64,000 nucleotides of DNA from an uncultured Clostridia bacterium (lineage in GTDB: Bacteria; Bacillota; Clostridia; Lachnospirales; CAG-274), in the NCBI GenBank assembly GCA_947628755.1, contig CANRBC010000008.1, forward strand, positions 40,443-104,442, read 5' to 3'. Position numbers and translations under genes: made by a program. Shown piece after piece: positions 25,810 through 34,429 of this stretch (its first letter is position 1; each line of letters starts with the position of its first letter). Under the pieces are notes generated by a model that was given only the letters and a program-made list of their open reading frames with translations, searched no databases and was not told the origin of the DNA.

Positions 25810-26784
25810 ATGAAGATTTGCGCTGTGTGTTTTACAAAAGCAGGTATCGAGTTGGCGGAGAAAATAGGTATAGAGAAAATATACGCTTTCCACAGATATG
25901 CAGGAAAGCATATATCCTTTACGGGAATAAGCGAAATTATGCCCGTTTGCTGGAGGCTCTATGAGGGAATAGTGTTTATAGGCGCCTGCGGTATAGCCGT
26001 AAGAGCAATAGCGCCCTTTGTTGTAAACAAGGAGATAGACCCTGCCGTCGTTGTATGCGACGACAACGGAAAAAACGTTATTTCCCTTGTGGCAGGGCAT
26101 ATAGGCGGAGCTAACAGACTGGCGGAAAAAATTGCCGAAAGAACAGGCGGACGCGCCGTTATTACAACGGCTACGGATGTAAATAAAAAATTTGCCGTAG
26201 ATACATGGGCAAAGGACAACGATTTGTATATTACAGATTTTGAAACGGCCAAAAAAATATCGGCAGCTCTTCTTAACAATGAGCCCGTAGGGTTTTACAG
26301 CAATATGTATGAGCCTCCCGAGGGGCTTTATAATCATGGAGAATACGGAATATATGTAGGCTACAACGATATTCGTCCCTTTAAGAATACGCTTATACTT
26401 GTGCCCAGGTGTATAGTTGCGGGTATAGGCTGCAAAAGGGGAGTTGACAAGGATACCATAAAGGCTGTGCTTATGAAGGTGCTTAATGAAAATCACATAA
26501 ATATACACTCTGTATATAAGCTGGCAAGCATAGACCTTAAAAAGGACGAAAGGGGTATCATAGAGCTTGCCCAAGAGCTGGGAGTGGCATTTGATACCTA
26601 TTCTGCCGGAGAGCTTAACAGGCTTAAGGGAGATTTCTCATTCTCCGATTTCGTGGAGGAAAACACAGGGGTGGACTGTGTGTGCGAAAGAGCCTGTGCC
26701 GCCAATTTCGGCCGCGTTATAGTCAAGAAATATGCGGAAAACGGCGTAACAGTAGCTTTGGGAGAAAACGTAAACGAGCTGTAG
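25810..26784 (+). CDS. cbiG: Cobalt-precorrin-5A hydrolase CbiG
   Basis: CbiG opens the lactone ring and releases acetaldehyde, a step specific to the anaerobic route. The 324-residue protein has the N-terminal domain with GIVFIGACGIAVRAIAPFV and SLVAGHIGGANRLAEKIA, and the C-terminal CobE-like domain with VAGIGCKRGVDKDTI and SAGELNRLKG. The second ATG (25810) is preferred because AGGAG lies 7 bases before it, and only one base before the ATG at 25804. Confidence 0.96.
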   Translation: MKICAVCFTKAGIELAEKIGIEKIYAFHRYAGKHISFTGISEIMPVCWRLYEGIVFIGACGIAVRAIAPFVVNKEIDPAVVVCDDNGKNVISLVAGHIGGANRLAEKIAERTGGRAVITTATDVNKKFAVDTWAKDNDLYITDFETAKKISAALLNNEPVGFYSNMYEPPEGLYNHGEYGIYVGYNDIRPFKNTLILVPRCIVAGIGCKRGVDKDTIKAVLMKVLNENHINIHSVYKLASIDLKKDERGIIELAQELGVAFDTYSAGELNRLKGDFSFSDFVEENTGVDCVCERACAANFGRVIVKKYAENGVTVALGENVNEL

Positions 26785-26821
26785 TAAGGGCTATGGCAAA
26801 TAACATGGGAAAGGAAAAAAT

Positions 26822-27535
26822 ATGCTTTATGTAGTGGGAATAGGCTCGGGAGATGTAGATACTATGACGGAGGAAGCCATTTCAGTGCTGAAGGGCTGCT
26901 CTCTTATTGTAGGCTATACTCTTTATACAGACCTTATAAGGGATAGCTTTGGGGATAAGGAATTTTATTCCACGCCTATGAGAGGCGAAAGAGAGCGCTG
27001 TATTTATGCCATAGAAAGCGCCGAAAGGGGCGTTGAAACAGCTGTCGTATCAAGCGGCGACAGCGGAGTATACGGTATGGCGTCGCTTATATACGAGCTT
27101 TGCGAAAACAGGGATATTGAAATAAAAATCATTTCGGGAGTAACAGCCGCATTGAGCGGAGCTGCCCTTTTGGGCGCTCCTGTGGCGCATGACTTTGCAG
27201 TCATAAGTCTTAGCGACCTTATGACGCCCCTTGAGCTTATAGAAAAAAGACTGAGGCTTGCCGCAGAGGCGGATATGGTAATTGTGCTTTATAATCCCTC
27301 AAGCAAAAAAAGAGCCGATTATCTTGAAAAAGCCTGCCGTATCATAAGGCAGGCAAGAGATATAAATACCATTTGCGGATATGTGCGGAATATAGGCAGA
27401 GAGGGAGAAAAAGCCGTCGTTACAGATTTGGACACTCTTGCGGACACCTCTGTGGATATGTTCACGACGGTGTTTATAGGCAACAGTACCACAAGGAATA
27501 TAAAAGGAAAAATGGTTACGCCAAGGGGTTATTGA
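26822..27535 (+). CDS. cbiH: Cobalt-precorrin-3B C17-methyltransferase CbiH
   Basis: CbiH methylates C17 and drives ring contraction. The 237-residue tetrapyrrole methylase has LYVVGIGSGDVDTMT, VVSSGDSGVYGMASLIYE and ISGVTAALSGAALLGAPVAHD, then VLYNPSSKKR, which is typical of CbiH/CobJ. GGAAAGGAAAAAAT precedes the ATG. It ends one base before the next start. Confidence 0.96.
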   Translation: MLYVVGIGSGDVDTMTEEAISVLKGCSLIVGYTLYTDLIRDSFGDKEFYSTPMRGERERCIYAIESAERGVETAVVSSGDSGVYGMASLIYELCENRDIEIKIISGVTAALSGAALLGAPVAHDFAVISLSDLMTPLELIEKRLRLAAEADMVIVLYNPSSKKRADYLEKACRIIRQARDINTICGYVRNIGREGEKAVVTDLDTLADTSVDMFTTVFIGNSTTRNIKGKMVTPRGY

Positions 27536-27536
27536 T

Positions 27537-29459
27537 ATGAGCAGGATAATGATATTTGCAGGGACCACAGAGGGCAGAATACTCTGTGAAAGCTGCAGGG
27601 ACAAGGATATGATACTGGACGTATATGTTGCTACGGAAAAGGGAGAGGAGCTTATACCCAAAGCCCCTAATATCACCGTGCATAGGGGAAGACTTGACGC
27701 CGACGGTATTAAAGCGGAGTACAGACGAATTTCTCCCGATATGGTAGTTGACGCAACTCACCCTTATGCCGAGGAAATAAGCAGGAATATAAGGCTTGCC
27801 GTAGACAAGGACAGATATGTAAGGCTTCTGAGAGAGGAAAGCGAAAGGGTAGACGCTCTCTATGCCGCGGATATGAATAAGGCAATAGATATAGTGAACA
27901 GGAGCAGAGGAAATGTCCTTATGACCACAGGCAGCAAGGACCTTGAAAAATATGTAAATATTACAGACTACAAGAAAAGACTTTATGTGCGTATGCTGCC
28001 CGAAAACGCCAATCTCCGCAGGGCGCTTGCCTTGGGAATAAGGCTTGACCACATTATAGACGAGGAAGGTCCTTTTACGGAGGAGGAAAACGTCGCTCTT
28101 ATAGAGGAATACAATATCAAGTATCTTGTTACAAAGGAATCGGGAGCGGCAGGCGGCTTTATAGAGAAATATAACGCTTGCAAAAGCACGAATACCGTTA
28201 TGGTCGTTGTGGAAAGACCCGAGGAAAAGGGCTATACCACAGAGCAGGTCATTAAAATGGCGGAGAATATAGACAGCACAAAGCAGGTATATATAATAGG
28301 AATAGGCATGGGCAATCCCCGCAATATGACTGTGGAGGCTGTTGAGGCGATAGAAAGGTGCGAGGCGGTAATAGGCGCAAAGAGAATGGTTGACGCTGCC
28401 GACACTAAGGGAAAGGCTGTGTATAACGAATACAGAGCCGAAAAAATAAAGGAATTTATAGACAGTCATTTTTACAGGAGAATAGCGGTGCTCTTTTCAG
28501 GCGACGTGTGTATATACAGCGGAGCAGGAGAGCTTGCGGAGCTTTTGGAGGACTGCGAGGTCACGGTTATACAGGGCATATCCTCTGCGGCATATCTTGC
28601 CTCCAGAATGGGTATAGACTATTCCCAATGTCCCGTAATAAGTCTTCACGGCAGGGAATGTGATATTGTAAGTAAAGTAAAGGAAAATAAGGGTATATTC
28701 GTACTGACGGGAGGAAATACGGCTGAAATCTGCCGTCGGCTCACAGATGGAGGTCTTGGCAATGTAAAGCTGTGTATAGGCGAAAGGCTTTCATACAGCA
28801 ATGAGAAAATTTCCGTAGGCTTTGCCCATGAATTTATAAGCTCCGCTTTCGATACGGTAACAACTGTGTATATAGAAAACGACAATTACGGCAAGGCTCT
28901 TGAAATAGGCATAGACGACGATGAATTCATAAGAGGCGGCGTACCTATGACAAAGGCGGAGGTAAGAGCCTGCGTCATTTCTGCTCTCAGTCTTAAACCA
29001 AGCTATACGGTATACGACATAGGCGCAGGCACAGGCTCTGTGACTGTTGAAATATCGGGGCTTGCAGGCAGGGTTTACGCCATAGACTGCAGCCGTGAGG
29101 CTTGTGGACTTATAAAGGCAAACTGCGAAAAATTTAGCCGCGGCAATGTTGAGATAATAAACGACTATGCCGAAAACGCAATAGATGCTCTCCCCAAGGC
29201 AGACTGCGTATTTATAGGGGGAACAAAGGGCGCTTTAAAAGAAATACTTGACAAAATACTTAAAAAGGGGGATACTCTTATTGTAATGACCGCTGTTTCT
29301 GTTGAAACGGCTTATATGGCTCTTGACTATTTCAGAGAAAGGGGCATGAGCTTTTCACTTAAGCAGATAACGGTGGCAAGAGGCAGAAATACAGGCGAGC
29401 TGACAATGCTTATGTCGGAAAACCCTGTTTTTGTAATAAGCGGAAGGATGGAAAAATGA
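27537..29459 (+). CDS. Trifunctional CobK/CbiJ - CbiE - CbiT fusion
   Basis: Three cobalamin enzymes are joined in 640 residues. Residues 1 to about 245 are precorrin-6A reductase (IMIFAGTTEGRIL, DATHPYAEEISRNI, TKESGAAGGF). Residues about 252-455 are CbiE, the C5-methylating tetrapyrrole methylase (VYIIGIGMGNPRNMTVEA, LFSGDVCIYSGA, VIQGISSAAYLASRMG). Residues about 465-640 are CbiT, the C15-methylating decarboxylase (VPMTKAEVRACVISAL, YDIGAGTGSVTVEIS). CbiE-CbiT fusions (CobL) are common; a CobK head in the same chain is less usual. The frame is continuous with no sign of an artefact, and the gene is tightly packed in the operon. Confidence 0.95.
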   Translation: MSRIMIFAGTTEGRILCESCRDKDMILDVYVATEKGEELIPKAPNITVHRGRLDADGIKAEYRRISPDMVVDATHPYAEEISRNIRLAVDKDRYVRLLREESERVDALYAADMNKAIDIVNRSRGNVLMTTGSKDLEKYVNITDYKKRLYVRMLPENANLRRALALGIRLDHIIDEEGPFTEEENVALIEEYNIKYLVTKESGAAGGFIEKYNACKSTNTVMVVVERPEEKGYTTEQVIKMAENIDSTKQVYIIGIGMGNPRNMTVEAVEAIERCEAVIGAKRMVDAADTKGKAVYNEYRAEKIKEFIDSHFYRRIAVLFSGDVCIYSGAGELAELLEDCEVTVIQGISSAAYLASRMGIDYSQCPVISLHGRECDIVSKVKENKGIFVLTGGNTAEICRRLTDGGLGNVKLCIGERLSYSNEKISVGFAHEFISSAFDTVTTVYIENDNYGKALEIGIDDDEFIRGGVPMTKAEVRACVISALSLKPSYTVYDIGAGTGSVTVEISGLAGRVYAIDCSREACGLIKANCEKFSRGNVEIINDYAENAIDALPKADCVFIGGTKGALKEILDKILKKGDTLIVMTAVSVETAYMALDYFRERGMSFSLKQITVARGRNTGELTMLMSENPVFVISGRMEK

Positions 29460-30268
29460 TGAAAAGAAAATATCTTATACTGGGAATTACAGTGCTTGCG
29501 ATTTCAATGACCGCCTGCGGCAAAAAGAACGGAAACAAGCTGAAAAGCACAAGAATCGACAATGAGACTGAAACCACTACGGAGGTAACGTCCGAAACAA
29601 CTACTCAGACGACTACATCCGTTACTACCACCACAAAGGAAAGCACTACCGCCGCCACTACTAAAAAGGCGCAGCCTGCAAATAAGACTGAGCCTGCAAA
29701 GACGGTAAAGAGCGCCGAAATAGGCAAGACCGTAAATGACGCAGAGCCTAAGGCAGACGCAGCCTCTCCCATAACAGGCGTAAGCAACGGTGTTTTCCTG
29801 GACGTAAGCAGTACCGTAAGAGAGCAGGCAAGCAACAGCTACCGAGAAACTCTCCAGAGCTATTTTAAAGAGGACAGCAAAAACGAAGCCCAGGATATGA
29901 AGGATATAACAGCCACATTAAACGAATGGAAGGCAAAGTATAAGGATACCAATGACAGAGCCTATGCGGAAACAGGCTGTAATCTCCTTATGGCATATTC
30001 CAGACTTGCGGCTCTTGACAATATAATAACCGCCAATCAGGACAAGCTCACGGACAAGGAGCTTGCTGAGCATGACAGAATAGCCTTTGACCTCCAGGGC
30101 AATGTGGAAATATTCCTGAATACCAATAATATTACGGCGCTTACGTCAGAGCAGGATTTCGCCTGCCTTAACCGTATAAACGCTCTGAGAACAGACATAG
30201 AGGAGCAGATAAAAAAGCCTGCTGCTGAGCCTGTGACCGAAGCGGCAACAGATACGGTAGCTCAATAG
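29456..30268 (+). CDS. Thr-rich lipoprotein, function unknown
   Basis: The 270-residue product has a lipoprotein signal peptide with lipobox ISMTAC (cysteine at about residue 21), then a Thr/Glu/Ser-rich stretch (about 38-70) like the linkers of the surface proteins in this window. Residues 115-255 are helical and charged with no family I recognise. The start overlaps the last four bases of the cobalamin fusion gene, so it is translated with that operon; a role in corrinoid or cobalt handling at the membrane is possible but unsupported by any motif. Confidence 0.75.
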   Translation: MMKRKYLILGITVLAISMTACGKKNGNKLKSTRIDNETETTTEVTSETTTQTTTSVTTTTKESTTAATTKKAQPANKTEPAKTVKSAEIGKTVNDAEPKADAASPITGVSNGVFLDVSSTVREQASNSYRETLQSYFKEDSKNEAQDMKDITATLNEWKAKYKDTNDRAYAETGCNLLMAYSRLAALDNIITANQDKLTDKELAEHDRIAFDLQGNVEIFLNTNNITALTSEQDFACLNRINALRTDIEEQIKKPAAEPVTEAATDTVAQ

Positions 30269-30287
30269 TACATAAATTTAACAGTAA

Positions 30288-30361
30288 AAAGCCGAGACCA
30301 TATACCTCCCCAAAATTCAGCCTTAAATCTGACCTTTGGGCTTGGTAGGGTACTCGGCTTT
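30288..30361. terminator. Elaborate bidirectional hairpin between convergent genes
   Basis: AAAGCCGAG (30288-30296) pairs with CTCGGCTTT (30353-30361), with T/A runs on both sides that would serve both strands. Inside, TACC/GGTA, CCAAA/TTTGG and TCAG/CTGA can pair in order. This is larger and more structured than a plain terminator. Confidence 0.7.
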
Positions 30362-30377
30362 GTTTTATTTATAGGCG

Positions 30378-31211
30378 TTATTGCTGATATACGCCTGCTC
30401 CCTTGGAGCTAAGACCTCTCATAAGGCTTTCCACAAGGGCGTCCATAACATCCTGGCAGCTGCCCTCGGTTATGTTTTGGGTTATGCCTCCCATATTTAT
30501 ATTAATATCGGAATTGTAGTTGTTTGTTTTCCTGTTGTCGGCGCTGTTGCGTATGTAGCTGTAATCCCTTTCCTTGGCGTAGGGATTGAAGGACATACTG
30601 TTATATACGGTATCTCCGCCAACTTCGCTTTTGTTAAGGCTTATGGGCATACTGCCTTCAAGGGAATGTATGCTGTTGTTTTCAATGCTCTCCGACGAGT
30701 TGTATATATGCTCCATACAGCTGTTTACGGCAGTCATGCTGTCGTTAAGGCTGCTGCTTGTAATATTGGGATATTCAAATATATTGCTGCTGCTTATATT
30801 GTCCAAAATCCTTGTATTGCTTATATTGTTTAGTATATTCGGAATATTTTGTACAGTATCGCCGTTTATATAGTCGTAGGTCTGCAATACAGAGCTGTGG
30901 GTGCTGTTGTATATATTGTATTCACTGTTCTGATAATAGCTGTTGTCAATGCTTTCCGTATAATTTTCGTCAGCTGCCGCGTCTATGTATGCCGCCCCAT
31001 TTTCATAGGCGGGTATGATAAAGCTGTCATTTGGGTCTTCTCTGTTGTATATATTGTAAACTGCGGCGTTGTTTTTATACTCTTTTGAATAAACGCCGTT
31101 TTCGGTCAGCTCGGTATCCTCGCCGTATATTTCCATAAGTAGGGGAATATAGGGTATTATGCCGTTAGCTGTGTTTTCAGTCATTTCTATAAGCTCTCTA
31201 ATATCGTTCAC
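30378..31211 (-). CDS. Asn/Ser-rich protein of phage-tail-like operon, unknown
   Basis: The 277-residue product is very rich in Asn, Ser, Tyr and Ile, with many short NIS, NSS and YN repeats in the middle. The last 45 residues (NINMGGITQNI, then QDVMDALVESLMRGLSS) resemble the C-terminal segment found in several phage tail proteins, with an INMGGI strand followed by an amphipathic helix. It starts 3 bp after the LysM tail-like gene. The biased composition suggests a disordered or fibrous middle. Function is not known; membership in the tail-like operon is the main clue. Confidence 0.6.
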   Translation of the reverse strand: MNDIRELIEMTENTANGIIPYIPLLMEIYGEDTELTENGVYSKEYKNNAAVYNIYNREDPNDSFIIPAYENGAAYIDAAADENYTESIDNSYYQNSEYNIYNSTHSSVLQTYDYINGDTVQNIPNILNNISNTRILDNISSSNIFEYPNITSSSLNDSMTAVNSCMEHIYNSSESIENNSIHSLEGSMPISLNKSEVGGDTVYNSMSFNPYAKERDYSYIRNSADNRKTNNYNSDININMGGITQNITEGSCQDVMDALVESLMRGLSSKGAGVYQQ

Positions 31212-31214
31212 CTC

Positions 31215-31844
31215 CTAGGGTATCACTATGTTCATTCCTGCTTTTATTTTGTTGGGGTCGGAAATAACATTTTTGTTTGCGTCGTATATCTGACGCCATT
31301 TACTGCCGTCGCCGTAGTATTTTTTGGCAATGAGCCACAGGCTCTCTCCCGATACTACGGTGTGGGAGGACGCAGAGGGCGCGTTATAGGCTTCTCTTTC
31401 CCTTGCGCCTGTATTTTGGAATATTGCGCCGAAGGTACGGTATTCCTTAAGTGTAATAGCCGCCTTAAGGTCGTAGCCCTCGTGAGCGCTTTCCGTAAAT
31501 CTGTAATCCTCCAGTGTTGCGCTTATGCCCGTGTAGTTGAATACCTTGTTCCCCATTACCCTTGTTATTACAAAGGCAAGAACCTTTTTGCTCTCCTTGA
31601 GCTTTGCTATTTCGTCCTTGTAATAGTCGGCGTTTTTAAACTCGTCGTAGAGATATGAGGCAAAGGGATACCTTGTGTTGGGTATAAGCGCCTCAAAGGC
31701 TATGGTTCTGAGCTTCGGCGATCTTATGAGGTTTATTTCGCCGCCCTCCACCAATGTTACGGTTTCGTTAAGTGAGCCTGTTGATATAGTTATTTTTTCG
31801 GGCGCAACAGGCAGCTTTATTTCGCCCAGCCATACTTCGTACAT
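31215..31844 (-). CDS. Phage-tail-like LysM protein (XkdP/gp53 type)
   Basis: The 209-residue product matches the baseplate-hub-associated LysM proteins of contractile phages and PBSX-like elements. The N-terminal domain runs from MYEVWLGEIKLPVAPEKITI through FEALIPNTRYPFASY; the C-terminal LysM domain is at about 160-209 (HTVVSGESLWLIAKKYYGDG, then IYDANKNVISDPNKIKAG). In phage tails this protein binds near the tube tip. It lies between a coiled-coil gene and an Asn-rich gene on the minus strand. No sheath, tube, or other baseplate genes are in the window. Confidence 0.85.
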   Translation of the reverse strand: MYEVWLGEIKLPVAPEKITISTGSLNETVTLVEGGEINLIRSPKLRTIAFEALIPNTRYPFASYLYDEFKNADYYKDEIAKLKESKKVLAFVITRVMGNKVFNYTGISATLEDYRFTESAHEGYDLKAAITLKEYRTFGAIFQNTGAREREAYNAPSASSHTVVSGESLWLIAKKYYGDGSKWRQIYDANKNVISDPNKIKAGMNIVIP

Positions 31845-31857
31845 ATTCTTTCTCCTT

Positions 31858-32376
31858 TCATTTTATCCCCTCAAGAGTATCTCTGAAAAGCCGTCTGTTG
31901 AGCCTGTCCAGTCTTTTCAGCTCTCTTGAATATTCCTCCATAAGAAATTCCCGCCTTGCTTTTCTGTAAGCAAGCTCTCCCTCCGTATCCATACTGCCGT
32001 ATCCCGTATTTTTAAGCTGCTCTGTAAGTATGGCTATTTCGCTTTTTATTTCGCGCTTTTCTTCGTTTAGACACCTTAGCTCCTCTGTCAGCTCAATGCT
32101 TTTTTCCTCGCTTTTATCGTCCCTATCGGAGCTGCGTATAAGCTCAAGCTCTATTATACAGTCTGCAATATCCCGACCCCTTTTTGTGACGTTTTCCAGC
32201 TCCTCCCTCATAAGGGCTATTCTTTCCCGCATTACTGTCTTATCGTTTGCTCTTTGGCTTTCTGCCAGACGTCGGGAGCTTGTGAGCATTCTCTGATTTC
32301 TGCCCTTTATAAGTATGTTTTCAAGATTTTTAATACGTCTTCTTATACGCATTATTTTTCTTTGCGTATCTGTCAT
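31858..32376 (-). CDS. Coiled-coil protein of phage-tail-like operon
   Basis: The 172-residue product is almost entirely charged helix (Arg, Glu, Lys, Leu) with heptad-like spacing from about 5 to 165, and no signal peptide. No family is recognised. It begins with ATG after AAAGGAGGGTAAC (minus strand) and ends 13 bp before the LysM tail-like gene, so it heads the three-gene operon. A short tape-measure-like or chaperone role would fit the neighbours but is a guess. Confidence 0.6.
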   Translation of the reverse strand: MTDTQRKIMRIRRRIKNLENILIKGRNQRMLTSSRRLAESQRANDKTVMRERIALMREELENVTKRGRDIADCIIELELIRSSDRDDKSEEKSIELTEELRCLNEEKREIKSEIAILTEQLKNTGYGSMDTEGELAYRKARREFLMEEYSRELKRLDRLNRRLFRDTLEGIK

Positions 32377-32468
32377 AGTTACCCTCCTTTATATGTTTAT
32401 GGGGTGAGGATAACATAAAAAGTGCGACAAAATGCGACATTTGTAAAAGGTCTTAATAAACAATTCAT

Positions 32469-32497
32469 TTGCCATAATCGGTTATTTGTAGTATTAT
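32469..32497 (+). promoter_or_regulatory. Promoter of ABC exporter operon
   Basis: TTGCCA (32469-32474) and TATTAT (32492-32497) have a 17-base spacer. A 7-bp hairpin (AAGAGAA/TTCTCTT, about 32509-32528) sits in the leader just before the ribosome binding site. Confidence 0.6.
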
Positions 32498-32545
32498 ATA
32501 TGTATATGAAGAGAATCGGCTTCTCTTTGCAAAGGAGGAAATGCT

Positions 32546-33553
32546 TTGATAGAGGTAAAAAATCTTACTAAGAAATTCGGACCTCACACAGCGGTGGACA
32601 ATATATCATTTGTGGTAAACGACGGGGAGATACTTGGCTTTCTCGGACCTAACGGCGCAGGAAAGACCACTACCATGAATATGATGACGGGTTTCATATC
32701 CGCCACCTCCGGCACGGTGAGGATAAACGGCTACGATATACTTGACGAGCCGGTAAAGGCAAAAAAACAGCTGGGTTATCTGCCCGATGTGCCTCCTCTC
32801 TACGGCGATATGACTGTGGAGGAATATCTCAGCTTTGTATGCGACCTTAAGGGCGTTAAAAAGTCGGACAGACCCTCCATGATAGAGGAAATAATAACCA
32901 CCGTCAAAATAAAGGAGGTCTATAAGCGCCTTATAAAGAATCTTTCAAAGGGTTACAGACAGAGAGTAGGTCTTGCGCAGGCTCTTGTAGGCTTTCCCGA
33001 GGTGCTTATACTGGACGAGCCAACGGTAGGTCTTGACCCTAGGCAGATAATAGAAATGCGCGACCTTATAAAAAGACTGGGAGAAAGGCATACCGTTATA
33101 CTCAGCTCTCATATACTCAGCGAGGTAAGCGCCGTGTGCGACAGGGTAATGATAATAAACAAGGGCAAAATAGTGGCTACCGACACTACGGAGGGTCTTT
33201 CCGGCAAGGCGGATAACTCTGCCCAGATGATAACCGTAAGGGGCGACGGAGACGACGTATGCCGCCGTCTTATGGAATGGGCGCATATAGAAAGAGCCGT
33301 TGTGGATTCCGACAATGCCGACGGCACCTGCAGCATAAAAGTAGAGGGAGAAAAGGGCGTAGACATAAGAGAGATAATAAGCAAGGCTCTTGCCCAGGAG
33401 AATATACCTCTGCTTATGCTCAGAGGAGTTTCTCTCAATCTTGAGGAGGCATTCCTTAAGGTCATAAACGGAGAAATAGAGGACATCAATGTAAAAAAAG
33501 AAGAGGCTCTCGACACTGTAAGCGGCGAGAACACAGGGGAGGAGGAGGTTTAA
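32546..33553 (+). CDS. ABC transporter ATP-binding protein
   Basis: The 335-residue protein has a full ABC domain: Walker A GPNGAGKTTT (about 36-45), signature LSKGYRQRVGLAQAL, Walker B VLILDEPTVGLD and switch His in ILSSHILSEV. A C-terminal extension of about 100 acidic residues follows. It starts with TTG, 7 bases after AAAGGAGG. The next three genes (ABC-2 permease, GldG-like and DUF4340 proteins) abut it. This four-gene set resembles the GldA-GldF-GldG group; gliding itself is not implied, and the substrate is unknown. Confidence 0.95.
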   Translation: MIEVKNLTKKFGPHTAVDNISFVVNDGEILGFLGPNGAGKTTTMNMMTGFISATSGTVRINGYDILDEPVKAKKQLGYLPDVPPLYGDMTVEEYLSFVCDLKGVKKSDRPSMIEEIITTVKIKEVYKRLIKNLSKGYRQRVGLAQALVGFPEVLILDEPTVGLDPRQIIEMRDLIKRLGERHTVILSSHILSEVSAVCDRVMIINKGKIVATDTTEGLSGKADNSAQMITVRGDGDDVCRRLMEWAHIERAVVDSDNADGTCSIKVEGEKGVDIREIISKALAQENIPLLMLRGVSLNLEEAFLKVINGEIEDINVKKEEALDTVSGENTGEEEV

Positions 33554-34417
33554 ATGCCCGCTGTTATCAAAAAGGAGTTAAGAACCTATTTCAATACTGT
33601 AACGGGTTATGGCTTTTTGGGTTTTTTCGTACTTATAACGGGATACTTCTTTGTATCCCAGAACATAGCGGCGTCAAATGCCAATTATAATGAGACCCTT
33701 GCAGGTTCTATGATAATGTTTCTCATACTTGTGCCTGTGCTTACAATGCGTCTTTTTGCAGAGGAGGCAAGGCAGAAAACAGACCAGCTTCTGTATGCCG
33801 CTCCCATTAATGTAACGGATATTGTAGCAGGCAAGTTTATTGCCGCATCATTTCTGTTTCTGCTCGGCATTGTAATTACGCTTATTTTTCCCTATATGCT
33901 TTCCCGTTCGGGTGAGCTGGCGTGGGGAATGACGCTTGTAGGCATACTGGGTTATTTTATGATGGGTATGTGCCTTATAAGCGTGGGCATATTCATTTCC
34001 GTGCTTACGGATAATCAGATAGTGGCGGCTGCGGCTACATTCGCGGCTATATTCCTTTTGCTTATGATGGACAATATTTCCTCGGCAGCGCCTATAACGG
34101 TGGCTTCTTCTCTTGTATTTACGGGACTTGCCGTTATAGCTGTCGCTCTTACGGTATATTCAAGCACTAAAAATACCTATGCGGCTTTAGGCTTTGCCCT
34201 TATAGGCTTTGTAATTATGGCTGTGGTATATTTCATAAACCCCAATATATACGACGGCGTTATAGTAAAGGCGCTGAGCTGGTTCTCTGTGCTGAGCCGT
34301 TTTGAGAATTTCTATATGGGCATACTGTCCTTATCCGATGTCGTGTATTATATTACATTTATGTTTGCTTTTCTCTATCTTACTGTAAATGTAATAGAAA
34401 AAAGAAGATGGGCATAG
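33554..34417 (+). CDS. ABC-2 type permease (GldF-like)
   Basis: The 287-residue protein has six membrane segments. It begins AVIKKELRTYFNTVTGYGFLG, the usual ABC-2 permease opening, and includes MRLFAEEARQKTDQLLYAAPI, the coupling-helix region of this subfamily. GAGGAGG precedes the ATG and overlaps the end of the ATPase gene, so translation is coupled. It forms the membrane part of the exporter with the preceding ATPase. Confidence 0.93.
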   Translation: MPAVIKKELRTYFNTVTGYGFLGFFVLITGYFFVSQNIAASNANYNETLAGSMIMFLILVPVLTMRLFAEEARQKTDQLLYAAPINVTDIVAGKFIAASFLFLLGIVITLIFPYMLSRSGELAWGMTLVGILGYFMMGMCLISVGIFISVLTDNQIVAAAATFAAIFLLLMMDNISSAAPITVASSLVFTGLAVIAVALTVYSSTKNTYAALGFALIGFVIMAVVYFINPNIYDGVIVKALSWFSVLSRFENFYMGILSLSDVVYYITFMFAFLYLTVNVIEKRRWA

Positions 34418-34429
34418 GAGGACGCAGCT

